Below, piece after piece: positions 34,584 through 46,998 of a stretch of DNA of 64,000 nucleotides (within the stretch, counting starts at the first letter, position 1; every line of letters starts with the position of its first letter). This DNA is from Diphasiastrum complanatum (lineage: Eukaryota; Streptophyta; Lycopodiopsida; Lycopodiales; Lycopodiaceae): the NCBI GenBank assembly GCA_029204225.1, contig CM055109.1, forward strand, positions 942,673 to 1,006,672, read 5' to 3'. Position numbers and translations under genes: made by a program. The notes under the pieces are model-generated. The model was not told the DNA's origin and did not search any database. It saw only the letters and a list, made by a program, of their open reading frames with translations.

Positions 34584-34991
34584 AGTTATGGACTCGGCTC
34601 ATTACATTCGCCATGTCCATTTACATTTACTTTATTTCATGCATAAGCAGGACTTGGGCCCTTTTTTATTTATTATTGACACTTAGACTATATGGTCGGC
34701 CTTGGACCTTATTATTCATTATTTGGACATTTGGACATATTACTGGAGAGTGGGGGCCTTCTTGGAGGGCGCACTATTATTCCTCCCAGTTGGGCCCTAA
34801 CCACTGGAAGCTTCCTTTTAGGACTTCCTCTAGGCTATAAGTAGGGAATCTATGTCATTTGTTACTCGGCTGATGATATTGATCTCTCTCTTTAGTCTCC
34901 TTAATCTCTCTTTCCTGCTTTCTAGGGTTAAGTCTTGCTTATGTGATGCTTTCATATTAGCTCTAGATCAGTTGTGGTTGCATTCGTAACT
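34584..34991 (+). repeat. 5' LTR (408 bp)
   Basis: Contains a TATAAGTAGGG promoter box from 34836, followed by a CT-rich leader (TCTCTCTTTAGTCTCC). The termini AGTTA...TAACT form a short inverted repeat but lack the usual TG...CA. Confidence 0.9.
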
Positions 34992-35004
34992 TGGTATCAG
35001 AGCA
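34992..35004 (+). promoter_or_regulatory. Primer-binding site, initiator Met tRNA
   Basis: TGGTATCAGAGCA follows the 5' LTR with no spacer and is the standard plant retrotransposon site complementary to the tRNA-iMet 3' end. Confidence 0.9.
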
Positions 35005-35036
35005 CTTTCCTTTACACCACTTTTTCAGATTTAGTA

Positions 35037-35225
35037 GAGGCTGTCCAGCGTCCTACTAACCCATCACTTTCGTTGATTTTTTCATCAGATTTCCATCGTT
35101 TTTCCAGATTTGGTAGAGGCTGGCCAACGCTCTACTACCTTGTCACTTTCGTCGATTTTCTCCACCGATTTGCTGTGGATTGATTGGAGGCTGTCCAGCG
35201 CCCTACTTCATCACCATTTTCAGCA
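35037..35225 (+). repeat. Degenerate 71-79-bp repeats in the retrotransposon leader
   Basis: Three units start GAGGCTGTCCAGCG, GAGGCTGGCCAACG and GGAGGCTGTCCAGCG at 35037, 35116 and 35186. The long hydrophobic frames over 35110-35943 look like chance reading of this C/T-rich leader. Confidence 0.7.
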
Positions 35226-36171
35226 GTTTTTCCATCATTTTGCAGGACATTTGTGGATCTTACTAGCTGCTGCCCAGCACCCATTTTCAGCTTGGATCTT
35301 TAGCATTTTCAGCTTGGATCATCAACTATCTCTCTCTCTCCACTCGTTTTGCAAATTATCACTATCGTTTGGAGGAGGACTGGCGCCCTACTGCTGCCCA
35401 CCTACTGCCCATTTCCAGCCCACCATCACCTACTTCCAGCACCGTACTTTACTTTCCGCTTGCTATCCACAACTCAACCTATTTGTACTTTTTCCCAGCC
35501 CACCCCTCCCTGCATTGTCTCCACCTTCTTTCTATTTTCTAGCTTTGCTTGCTGGCTACCTAACCCTCTCTTTTGGCACTCACCTTCTTTACTTGGCTGT
35601 CCATTTTCTAGCCATGTACTCCACTACTTGCTACTTCTTTCTCTCATTATTTGGTTGTTTTTGCAGGCCCCTCTTATCTCTATTTGGTGGCTGCCCGGTA
35701 TCTCTCCATTTTACTACCGTTTTCAGCACGCTTTCAATTGCAGTTGCGAGGTACTACTTACACTATTTGTCATTTCCCTCTTTTTTTTTTCTTTCTTTAG
35801 CAACCTTTGTCACGTCTTCTCATTGGCGTACCTGTTGTGACGACTTACGTCATCTCCTTCAGTTCGTCCACTTGAGTAGCGTCTTGCCTGGCTTAATTTT
35901 CTACCTATGGCTGTTGTTTTGTTATTTTCATTCCATTTTGTAGTTTGTGTTTTCCATCGCATTTTTCATTTTGTCTTTCGTTATTTGTTATTAGTTTCCA
36001 TTCCATTTGCGTTTCGATTCCATAAGTCATTTTCATCGTCGATTTCGTTTTTCACTTTTTCTTCGTTTTCTACGCTCCATTATAAAAACTACAAAAATAA
36101 AAAACAACCCTAATTATTTGGATCATTGGGTTACATATTCTTTTCCGTTACTTTTAATTTTATTTTTTATC

Positions 36172-36684
36172 ATGACTTCTGATTTTCGGTCTCTATCCCC
36201 TTTAGATTATCTTTTTGTTTTTATTAGTGATATACCATCTGAACATATGTTCGACAAATGGCTCACACAGTTTCGGTATTACTTTGATACTTCTTAGCCA
36301 ACTTGTCTAGGTCCTAATAAGATTCTTGATGCAATTTTTCTCTTAGAGGGTTCTGCTAGGTCGAAGTGGTTTGACTATGTCCACTCTCATCCGCCTATCT
36401 CTGAGTGGCATGACTTTCTACCTGTACTTCGCCTTCTTATATTTTTCGATGATAATTCTGTATTTGTTCCTCCTCTCGCTCTTATGAGTGGTATTATAGG
36501 TCTTGAGAGTTCTACTCCTTCTGATTCCCCTCGTGAGCATTCTTCCATATGCGAGGTTCCATTTTCTTGTGCAGGAAAAATAGAGATAGAGTCACACATT
36601 TCTAGCAATTCACATGAGGTTGATTCACACTTTGCTAGCGATACACATGAGGATGATTCTATATCACACAGTGTGAGTTGTTGA
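36172..36684 (+). pseudogene. gag-like frame of the non-autonomous retrotransposon
   Basis: ATG at 36172. The frame contains a capsid-like pattern (FDKWLTQFRYYFDTS, then after a TAG at about 36297 ILDAIFLLEGSARSKWFDYV and ISEWHDFLPVLRLLIF), followed by an acidic Ser/His/Asp-rich tail ending at 36684. The pattern of Trp, Phe and Leu fits retrotransposon gag, which would let the RNA be packaged. No zinc knuckle is seen. A second frame with similar composition continues to 37024 and leads directly into the protease. Confidence 0.6.
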
Positions 36685-36790
36685 GTACTTTGATGCTACT
36701 CATGTTCTTGAGCGCCATGCTATAGATGTCGTCGCCTATGCTCCTTATTTCGATATTATTCATGGGTCTACAGTTGCTCTTTCAGGTGCT

Positions 36791-39700
36791 TTGGCTACTC
36801 CTCCAATAGATCTCCATATGGCATATGATTATACATTTCATGATGGTCCTATTGTATACTCACTAGCTTATTTTGCTGATAGTCGTCTAGATGAGTATGC
36901 AGTTCTTCTAGATGCATATTTAGGCCAGAACTTATCAGTTGATGCTTTTGTTATTATGCCTACGTATGTTGTTCCATTTGTGAATCATATTATTCTAGAT
37001 GCGGGGCGAGAGAATAATGCTTAAGTGGATACAGACAGTACACATTCATTTATTAGCAGTTACATTTCCACTAGGATTCGTGCTACACTTGTTCCTGCTT
37101 CCCAGCCTCTCAGTGTTGAGGTTGCTAGATCCCATTCTTTTCTCAGTTCTCAGATGTTTCAGGGCTTGGATTATCGCATTGGTGATTTTTCTAGTCAGGC
37201 AGATTTCTACATCATTCATCTGGAGCGCTGTGACAGTATTTTTGGTGCAGACTGGTTCTCTTCAATTGGTATTGTTGTTGTGGATATCTCTCAGCAGACA
37301 CTTTCCTTTACTCATGCTGGTCAGCATCATTCACTTGCTGCTATTGATTCCCAAGGTGACTATCAGTTGGTTACCGGGAAGCAGTTTATGCGTAGCTTGC
37401 CAAAGGCTCAAGGTGCAGCTCTTCTTTCCATTCAGAGTACATCAGTTGCTGCCTCACTTTCACCATCCATGCGTCCTCTTCCTCAGGTTGAAGTTGCTCC
37501 GGATTTAGAGGTTGTTGATGCGTGCCCTGTGCCTATATGCCTTGCTTCACAAATATCGTATTCAGTGGTCATTCCTGGTTTCATTGATATTGAGGTCGTA
37601 TACCTTAGTGGTATTTCTACTATTGCTTCTGTACATACCTCAGATAGTCCTCTTGGTTCGGTGGTTTGTGCAGTATCTTCGCCATTGGTCTCTATATCTC
37701 CATCTCGTGAGTCCGTTATGGTCGATGTTCCTACTGATTTCTCTGGGGTGGTTCTTCACGAGTCCACGGTTGGTGGTTTCCTCGCTCTTAGTGATCAAGG
37801 TATACAGACAGTACACATTCATTTATTAGCAGTTACATTTCCACTAGGATTTGTGCTACACTTGTTCCTGCTTCCCAGCCTCTCAGTGTTGAGGTTGCTA
37901 GGTCCCATTCTTTTCTCAGTTCTCAGATGTTTCAGGGCTTGGATTATCGCATTGGTCATTTTTCTAGTCAGGCAGATTTCTACATCATTCATCTGGAGCG
38001 CTGTGACAATATTTTTGGTGCAGACTGGTTCTCTTCAATTGGTATTGTTGTTGTGGATATCTCTCAGCAGACACTTTCCTTTACTCATGCTGGTCAGCAT
38101 CATTCACTTGCTGCTATTGATTCCCAAGGTGACTATCAATTGGTTACCGGGAAGCAGTTTATGCGTAGCTTGCCAAAGGCTCAGGGTGCAGCTCTTCTTT
38201 CCATTCAGAGTACATCAGTTGCTGCCTCACTTCACCATCCATGCGTCCTCTTCCTCAGGTTGAAGTTGCTCCGGATTTACAGGTTGTTGATGCGTGCCCT
38301 GTGCCTATATGCCTTGCTTCACAAATATCGCATTCAGTGGTCTCATTGATATTGAGGCCGTATGGTATTTCTACTATTGCTTCTGCACATACCTCAGATA
38401 GTCCTCTTGGTTCGGTGGTTTGTGCAGTATCTTCGCCATTGGTCTCTATATCTCCATCTCGTGAGTCCGTTATGGTCGATGTTCCTACTGATTTCTCTGG
38501 GGCAGTTACATTTCCACTAGGATTCGTGCTACACTTGTTCCTGCTTCCCAGCCTCTCAGTGTTGAGGTTGCTAGATCCCATTCTTTTCTCAGTTCTCAGA
38601 TGTTTCAGGGCTTGGATTATCGCATTGCAGATTTTTCTAGTTAGGCAGATTTCTACATCATTCATCTGGAGCGCTGTGACAATATTTTTGGTGCAGACTG
38701 GTTCTCTTCAATTGGTATTGTTGTTGTGGATATCTCTCAGCAGACACTTTCCTTTACTCATGCTGGTCAGCATCATTCACTTGCTGCTATTGATTCCCAA
38801 GGTGACTATCAGTTGGTTACCGGGAAGCAGTTTATGCGTAGCTTGCCAAAGGCTCAAGGTGCAGCTCTTCTTTCCATTCAGAGTACATCAGTTGCTGCCT
38901 CACTTTCACCATCCATGCGTCCTCTTCCTCAGGTTGAAGTTGCTCCGGATTTAGAGGTTGTTGATGCGTGCCCTGTGCCTATATGCCTTGCTTCACAAAT
39001 ATCGTATTCAGTGGTCATTCCTGGTTTCATTGATATTGAGGTCGTATACCTTAGTGGTATTTCTACTATTGCTTCTGTACATACCTCAGATAGTCCTCTT
39101 GGTTCGGTGGTTTGTGCAGTATCTTCGCCATTGGTCTCTATATCTCCATCTCGTGAGTCCGTTATGGTCGATGTTCCTACTGATTTCTCTGGGGTGGTTC
39201 TTCACGAGTCCACGGTTGGTGGTTTCCTCGCTCTTAGTGATCAAGGTATACAGACAGTACACATTCATTTATTAGCAGTTACATTTCCACTAGGATTTGT
39301 GCTACACTTGTTCCTGCTTCCCAGCCTCTCAGTGTTGAGGTTGCTAGGTCCCATTCTTTTCTCAGTTCTCAGATGTTTCAGGGCTTGGATTATCGCATTG
39401 GTTATTTTTCTAGTCAGGCAGATTTCTACATCATTCATCTGGAGCGCTGTGACAATATTTTTGGTGCAGACTGGTTCTCTTCAATTGGTATTGTTGTTGT
39501 GGATATCTCTCAGCAGACACTTTCCTTTACTCATGCTGGTCAGCATCATTCACTTGCTGCTATTGATTCCCAAGGTGACTATCAATTGGTTACCGGGAAG
39601 CAGTTTATGCGTAGCTTGCCAAAGGCTCAGGGTGCAGCTCTTCTTTCCATTCAGAGTACATCAGTTGCTGCCTCACTTTCACCATCCATGCGTCCTCTTC

Positions 39701-40146
39701 CTCAGGTTGAAGTTGCTCCGGATTTAGAGGTTGTTGATGTGTGCCTTGTGCCTATATGCCTTGCTTCACAGATATCGTATTCAGTGGTCATTCCTGGTTT
39801 CATTGATATTGAGGCCGTATACCTTGGTGGTATTTCTACTATTGCTTCTGCACATACCTCAGATAGTCCTCTTGGTTCGGTGGTTTGTGCAGTATCTTCG
39901 CCATTGGTCTCTATATCTCCATCTCGTGAGTCCGTTATGGTCGATGTTCCTACTGATTTCTCTGGGGTGGTTCTTCACGAGTCCACGGTTGATGGTTTCC
40001 TCGCTCTTAGTGATCAAGTTGTATCTTCTTCCGCTTTACTCCATGGATCTCTGCTTGAGGTTTGTGATCTGCCTCATGATATTTCTACAGTTCCTTACAT
40101 GATTCATGCGAGGATATTTGCCAGATGGTCACTAGTACTTATCTAG
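36791..40146 (+). pseudogene. Retropepsin-like protease region in four tandem copies
   Basis: The first copy reads, across a TAA at 37022, VDTDSTHSFISSYISTRIRA, FYIIHLERCDSIFGADWFSS, GIVVVDISQQTLSF: a retropepsin pattern (DTGS...F..DW) in which the catalytic triad is DTD rather than DTG. After a linker rich in Ser/Val the region repeats. Starts lie at 37031, 37804, 38502 (truncated) and 39250. Spacing is 773, about 673 and 773 bp, none a multiple of three, so each copy reads in a new frame and no polyprotein of four domains can be made. The last copy runs to a stop at about 40144. Confidence 0.85.
37031..40020 (+). repeat. Higher-order tandem array, 773/673-bp units in 1446-bp dimers
   Basis: Positions 37056 onward and 38502 onward match at an offset of exactly 1446 bp, and 37804 and 39250 likewise. 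The shorter unit carries the same kind of deletions (for example GGGGCAGTTACA joining across about 80 bp). This indicates one unit duplication followed by a dimer duplication. Confidence 0.9.
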
Positions 40147-41749
40147 GGTATTTATATGTTGGGATCTTTCTAGATGAGTATACGGGGATCCTTCTGTCTC
40201 CTTGTGTTTCTACATATAGGTTTGCTGCAATCAATGCCGATGGTATACACTTTTGGGATTTTTATGCATTAGAGGTTTTCATGCGACTGATTCCTTTCTA
40301 CCTCTTGATATTTGGCATTCCTGGTTATTATGTATCGCTTGGATTTCATTTGGACCTGTTCCTCATACTGCTGCTTCATTTTCAGCTATGGATATATGGC
40401 ATTCCTAGTTATTACGTATAGCTTGGTTTTCATTTGGACCTGTTGATTGGTGCTGGTTTTTCCATATTATTGCTCGCCTACGGTGCAGATATCTCTATGA
40501 TTATGCATGTGGCTCTCTATCTGTTCCTTGGATTGTTGCTCATTTTCAGGCTTGGCATATCTTGATGGCTTGGATTATTGCCTCCGTTCCAGCTACTGTT
40601 TGTCCAGGTGATCTTCAAGTTCCCAGTCATTTCGTGTTGCTCCATATCGCTTGCACTCCGATGCTGAGTTGCCACTTTGTTCTGGTGTTCCGAGACCATC
40701 AGAGTACCTTGAGAGAGTTCCTTCTTTTTTGGATAGTTTTTGGGGATGTTGCCGCCATACTTCAGTGTTGCTCATATATGCTTTGATACTCATTTCCAGC
40801 TACATGTGGATATTGCTCCGATGCTTGCTACTGATGTTGTGGATCATGTTCCTCGTTCTAGTGCATTTCTTCTATTCCTCACTTGTCCACCTGGTGTGTA
40901 CTTTGAAATTACACTTACGGCCAGTTTCGATGGGTCATCCGATTCTCCATCTGTTTTTGTTGCATCCTATGATGGATTGGTATGTCCAAATGAGGTCATT
41001 CTGGATGAGTATTTCGGCTACAGTTTTTCAGTTGGGGCCTCTACCATTTCTAGATTTGTTGCTACTGTTTTCACACATCATGTCTTTTTAGATGATACAT
41101 TGATTTCTTGCACCTTCTGGAGCTTTTGGCATCTGCTCTTCTCGTGATATGGCCCTTGAGGGTACCATGTGCCATTGCTACTTCTCATTCATGGGCCTTA
41201 TGGATACCTTGGGCTTTTGACCATGCTGGTGCACATTTCTCCATTCTAGCTATCCTTTGTCAGGATGATCTCTTTATGCTCCATGTTTCCTGGCATATCG
41301 CTTGCTTTTCCATGCTATTACAGCGTGCCTGTCATCCTGCTTATGTTCCTACTCCTTGGTGCTGGTCTTCCGATGCTGCTATCTTTTCTTGGGGCACCTA
41401 TATCACTGAGTTTGCACATATGGTTGATGGTTACGCGTATGATGCAGCTATTCGGGATGAGTGTCCATCTCTTTTCCAGCTTTCTTACTGGCTTCCCGTT
41501 GCTGATGCAGTTCTACCTTCTCAGGCTTTTTAGATACCTTGGTATGATGTCCCTATCTTTTGGGCTGATCCTCTACTATCTTGGGCATTACGGATACCTT
41601 GGCATTCCTGGTTGCTGCTTGATCTTCTTCTAATTCCTTGGCATTCCTGGTTGTTCCATATTGCTTGGTTTCGGATGATGCAGCCGAGATGTTCCCTTCG
41701 TTGCCACGATGTTGATCCTGAGCTGTTCCCTTTCTTACCAGCTGCCATT
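40147..41749 (+). other. Degenerate filler in the retrotransposon interior
   Basis: C/T-rich sequence with recurring phrases (GGCATTCCTGGTTATTATG, CATTTGGACCTGTT), including an 84-bp repeat at 40314 and 40398. Overlapping Leu/Phe/Ser frames have no domain. It sits where RT and integrase would be in an autonomous element. Confidence 0.6.
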
Positions 41750-41941
41750 CACCAGGTTCGCCTTCACCATAGTCGATGCCGCCGGCAGATTCAATTTTCG
41801 GTCCAATGTGATGGTCGTCCTGTTGAGGAGGCCACATGGGAGCCTATTGATGTCTTTTATCATACACCATCACTTGCGGATCAGGCTCGTGCTCTTGCTG
41901 CACTTGTTGATTCCTCTCCTCTACATCAGAAGTTGCTCTAG
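41750..41941 (+). pseudogene. Chromodomain-like tail of the retrotransposon
   Basis: The frame ends with FSVQCDGRPVEEATWEPIDV and a short helical tail to a TAG at 41939. The VQxDGxxxEEATWE pattern is the C-terminal half of retrotransposon chromodomains and resembles the fragment at 47640-47761. It is the only trace of pol after the protease. Confidence 0.65.
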
Positions 41942-42008
41942 TTGTTGATGCACCAGGGCTTCATGTTGTTTGATCCAGTTTTTTTTCGGCAATTGGGCCT
42001 TTTTTTTG

Positions 42009-42019
42009 GTGTCGAGGAG
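42009..42019 (+). promoter_or_regulatory. Probable polypurine tract
   Basis: GTGTCGAGGAG directly precedes the 3' LTR. It is short and interrupted, so the call is tentative. Confidence 0.45.
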
Positions 42020-42429
42020 AGTTATGGACTCGGCTCATTACATTCGCCATGTCCATTTACATTTACTTTACTTTATGCATAAGCAGGCCTTGGGCCCTTT
42101 TTTGTTCATTATTGACACTTAGATTATATGGTTGGCCTTGGGCCTTATTATTCATTATTTGGACATTTGGACATATTACTGGAGAGTGGGGGCCTTCTTG
42201 GAGGGCGCACTATTATCCCTCCCAGTTGGGCCCTAACCACTGGAAGCTTCCTTTTAGGGCTTCCTCTAGGCTATAAGTAGGGAATCTATGTCATTTGTTA
42301 CTCAGCTGATGATATTGATCTCTCTCTTTAGTCTCCTTAATCTCTCTTTCCTGCTTTCTAGGGTTAAGTCTTGCTTATGTGATGCTTTCATAGCTTAGCT
42401 CTAGATCAGTTGTGATTGCATTTGTAACT
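42020..42429 (+). repeat. 3' LTR (410 bp)
   Basis: Second copy of the LTR, with the same AGTTATGG start, TATAAGTAGGG box (near 42272) and GTAACT end. Small substitutions separate it from the 5' copy. Confidence 0.9.
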
Positions 42430-42434
42430 CACCA
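42430..42434. repeat. Target-site duplication CACCA, right
   Basis: Directly follows GTAACT at the end of the 3' LTR. Confidence 0.85.
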
Positions 42435-42841
42435 AGCCTCCACTACGTGTATATTCATGAGAGTAACTTAAGCTTCAAATAGGCAGCGTTTACTCCTCAC
42501 ATCTTGAATGGAAATGTAACAGCTCCAATGTAAACCAGGGAGGACTTCCCCTTCCCTAATCGATTGGTGTTTTTAGGAAACTTATAAAGCCATAAGAAAC
42601 TTCCAAATAGGGAGGACTTCTCGCACAACATAGAAAGGCACATTATATGCCCAAATTATTAATAATGCCTACATAAATGTGGCACATAATGAGGACAAAT
42701 CAAAGAGCCAAAAAGGATCAAATTATCCAACACGACTCTTTACTTTTCTATTCCAAGGAGAATAAGAAAGCACCAAGTGTTGAAACAACAAAACCTTCTT
42801 TCCCACATTGTTACTACATACATAGAAGACTAAAGCCATAC

Positions 42842-44745
42842 CTCAAGTGTAGCAAACACTAATCGCATCCGATCAGCCACCAAGGATGCTTCCTCTGCAT
42901 GTCCATGTACAGCCATTTGCTCCAATTGCAAGACATTGACAGGGAGCCTGCAGATATCAACAAATCATACTTAATAAAAAAAAAATTCAAATTTTGAATT
43001 TTGATGAGCATAAGAAAGTAGATACTTTTCACATTTGAAAAGATTGGCAATGGTTTGTTTTACTTGGCACATGTAGGAGCAAAAGAGGAAACTCGATCCA
43101 TTCTCAATTCGAATTTCGACTTACTACTTAGCAAATGATCATAAACTTCTCTTATTAGTCCATCAACAAATCCTATTGAATCACAATAACTAGAATTACA
43201 TGCACAACACCAAGACAATACCTTCACTCCTTCATATGCATCATGTGTGATCTACTTATTCTAGTGATTACATACTCCCACCCTCCTTGACAGCAAGCTA
43301 GTATGCCATGTTGGTGAATAGCCCAAGCTCCAACGAGGGTGAAATTAAAAAATGGATCTACAAGTCCAAAAACACAAAAAACTCTTGCTCGAACCAAGAA
43401 AGAATGGTTGCAAATCATATGTTCTCTTTTGTTTTCCAATTCTTCATGCTAAAAACAAGGAACAAGAAAATACATCAAGTGATTCTACAAGCATTTTGTG
43501 AGAATGTGAAGAAAAAGTGCAAGTATCACTAGTTTTCCAAGGAATTCTCCCCAACTCCATGCTTACCACAATTAGGGTAGTTATCTCCAAAACGCAAAAT
43601 CAAGTACAAATCATCACAGCCTTGGATTAACAAGAATCAATAATTTTGAAATTTCTTGCAACACGCCTAATGCATTTACTCTTGTCTAGGCATTACCTAG
43701 TACTACATATATGATCTAGCCACATTATACAAGAAGAACTAGATCATAGTAGCATTGTTATGAGGTTGTAAGAGTACTAGCCCAATAGTACTTCTAGGTG
43801 CAGCTAACCACTAGAGGCAAAGGACCGTGTGAGTCAATAGCATGCATGCATACGATGCAGTAGGTATGAGGGCCAGTAATGCCCATGTAGACGCATGCAT
43901 GACAATCGGGAGCCATGCAGTCCTTACCCCATGCACGCAGCATGATTGGTGAGTGTCAGTACCAACTGCCACCTGCCACATGCAAACCCACACTGGGCTA
44001 GGAGGGGAATTCTATAAGAGAGGGCATTGGCTGGGTGGATCAAACTAGCTTTGCCTTCCTTGTGGTTATGTTGTTCCTAACAAGCATCAATGCAATGGTT
44101 CTTACAACATTACAAATGCTTCTTCTACAATCCCATGGTCCATTTACATGGTGTGTCACTAGTGTCAGTAATTCCTACAAAGACAATGTTGATTTTGTAA
44201 CAATTTGCTCATGAATATAAATCATACCCATTCCAACTCTATTGCAAAATGTCCCTCATGTGGTCCAAACTCCACACATCATAGGATGTGAATAACTCGA
44301 TCGATAAACTCCAACTTTTTAGAAGATATTGTCATAGAAAGTCATTTTGAAAGCCACCACTTGCATTACAACTACATGCACATGACTACAAACTAGTGCC
44401 TTGTCCATTTACCAGTAAAAAATTTCAAGCATTGTAAAGGACACACAACCCATGCTTCATTAATGCTAGTTATATACCCAGTCATGTTTGAGACTCACAA
44501 CTATTTGGTCCTTGTTGTAAGTTGGAAACCCCATTGTTATGGATAAGACTATTGCAAGAGATAAGGCTAGATGCCCTAAATTGGGCACTAGTTTTTCTAG
44601 GTATTTGCAAATCAATATATATAGAGACCAGAGGCTAACATTCCTCAGATTATGAGATTGATGTCCTAAGCCAAACCACCCAACCAAGTAGAAGCCTAAG
44701 ATCATTCACCTAAGCGACACCCACAAGCCACAGTATGTGAATACA

Positions 44746-44833
<88 letters not shown>

Positions 44834-46916
44834 TTAATGTCTTTTCCATGCCCAAGGCATATAAGACTAAAAAGTACATGTTAAGTATGTGGTAACAGTG
44901 GGAGCGTCTCCAAAGATGCTAAAAGAAAACATCTAATGTATACTAAGATATATGCGATAATAAGTCGGTGCGAAAAAATCTGAAACACTGTCATGAGGAA
45001 CTGCCGCTACTGTAGAAGAATGTGATGCGGGCTGCAACATGTGGGAGCTCTAGAATTTGCTGACGTCGCACATGGGTGTGGGAGGTATGTCGTCGCGGAG
45101 GAGTTCTAGAAGTCCCAACTGCTAAATGGTGATGAATAGTAAGTTGTCTCTGATCTCTGTGGGCATGTAGGTGACTATCATCGGTGTTGTCCTCGTCATC
45201 ATCAATATCTAGGTCTCATGGTCTCCGCCTATGAAAGAATGAAGTAATCAGTAGTTGAGGAGTAGAGTGTTGGGTCACCTCGTGTAGATCTCGTCGCAAT
45301 AAGAACATCTCTCGTATCATGAGAGCCACGCATCTAGAGTCTGCATAGGATATAAGAGATCGTAGAGTGGTGGACCTGTCTTTGAACAACAGTGGTATCT
45401 CCCTCTGATCTCATAGTAAATAGGGCATCTAAAAATGAAATGCTCCTCGGACTCCAACTCATCTAAAGAGCAAAACTGGCAAATCCACTCCTCTCGTGGA
45501 ATACCATGGAACCTCCCAGTCTCAATAGCTAGCTGATGTGAGGATACTTTGAGCTGCCCCAATGTGACCCTAAGGCAATGTGATAAGCCTGAGACTAAAT
45601 ATCGTGGCGATACTAAAACTCCGACTACATCTAGCTCTAGAAAGTGGGTCCAATAGAAATCAAGCTTAACTCCCAACTGGCGACTCCATGTCCATGCTAA
45701 ATATGCTCGATATAGCAACCGTCTGATATATCGGTGAGTGCCTAATGGAAGCTCAGTGATGGAGATACCAAATGACTCATGTAGGAGGTGGGATGCTTGA
45801 GACAACCACGATAGTCTGTAGCCCTGGTCATGGAGATGGTGTGATGAGGATAGTGCAATCTAAGTGTATCGTCTGTCTGTATCCGGCATGGCATGTAATC
45901 TCTAAATATACGTGAACTGCGTCAATCTTTAGGGGTGGGACTGCAAACTCGGCCAGTAGAATCTCATGTGGAACTGAGGGCTTTGCTCGGATCAGACGAG
46001 CTAACATGGTGGTCTGCAAACGTGACAAGCTGGCCCAATGTGAAGAAGGAAGACCTGTACACCATGTCTCTGCTACATATAAGGCCGTGGGGGTGGCAAT
46101 GGTATCAAAAAGTCGACACTTACTCTGAGCATGTTGGATGGGCTTCCGAAAACAGAACCGCTCAAGTTGAACTAGGGAGGCATGACCCTTCCCAAGTTGA
46201 GTGGTGGCGGCCTGTCTCATGCTAAAAGTGGGACCCGAGAAGAGAATCCCCAAATACGTCTAAGAGGAGACCACCTCTAGAGGCTATTTATCAAAAGTAA
46301 GATCCTGTCGCTGCATAAATGCTCAAGAAGTGTTGAAGACCACGACCTTGATCTTCCCAATGTTCACCCCTAGACCCCATCTGGAACAGAACTCCTGTGA
46401 GCAATCCAACTGTCGCTGCAAGCCCTCCCTGGTCAGGGACATGAGTACTACATCGTCCGCATAGAGACGAATGGCAATCAGAATGTCACCAAAAAAAATT
46501 GTTTTCCATCATAGAATTAGTATCAACAACCATGCAAAGCTCATAACCACTCCACACACTCATGCAAGTCTTCATAAACATAGTACAGATGATTTCTACT
46601 CCCCAAAAAAGATTTCATGTTAACACAGGCACATGGATCGTGTTCTACAAAAAAGCATTCGTATAATTGCCCAAAATTACCAAAAAATTGGATACATATG
46701 AGCAGTCAAAGAGCAAAAAAATAGTATATGGGCATCGAAAAAACATCATAAAGGCATAAAAACCATCAACTCTACCCTTTAATCCAATCTCAAGCCTTGC
46801 TCTAATACCACTAAGACGATCACCAAGGATCAAGCCTACAACAACACTCGAAAGGAGACGGTGGAACCAAACCACCCAACCAAGTAAAAGCCTTAGATTA
46901 GTCACCTAAGTGTGAA

Positions 46917-46998
<82 letters not shown>

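Larger units (their letters stand above)
34584..42429 (+). mobile_element. Full-length non-autonomous LTR retrotransposon with amplified protease region
   Basis: LTRs at 34584-34991 and 42020-42429 are highly similar (a few percent difference by eye) and begin AGTTATGG and end GTAACT. The 5-bp duplication CACCA flanks both sides (34579-34583, 42430-42434). The primer-binding site TGGTATCAGAGC starts at 34992. The interior carries a gag-like frame, a fourfold protease array and, near the end, a chromodomain-like tail. There is no RT, RNase H or integrase core, so it must have used enzymes of an autonomous relative. It lies next to the host exon at 42842, in the same orientation as the window and opposite to the host gene. 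Confidence 0.9.

Noticed and set aside
35110-35943. 277-codon hydrophobic membrane protein
   Set aside because: It reads the C/T-rich leader of the LTR retrotransposon, has no domain, and overlaps leader repeats.
37512-39275. Leu/Val-rich frames repeated along the protease array
   Set aside because: They are out-of-frame readings of the protease repeats; the retropepsin pattern is in the other frame.
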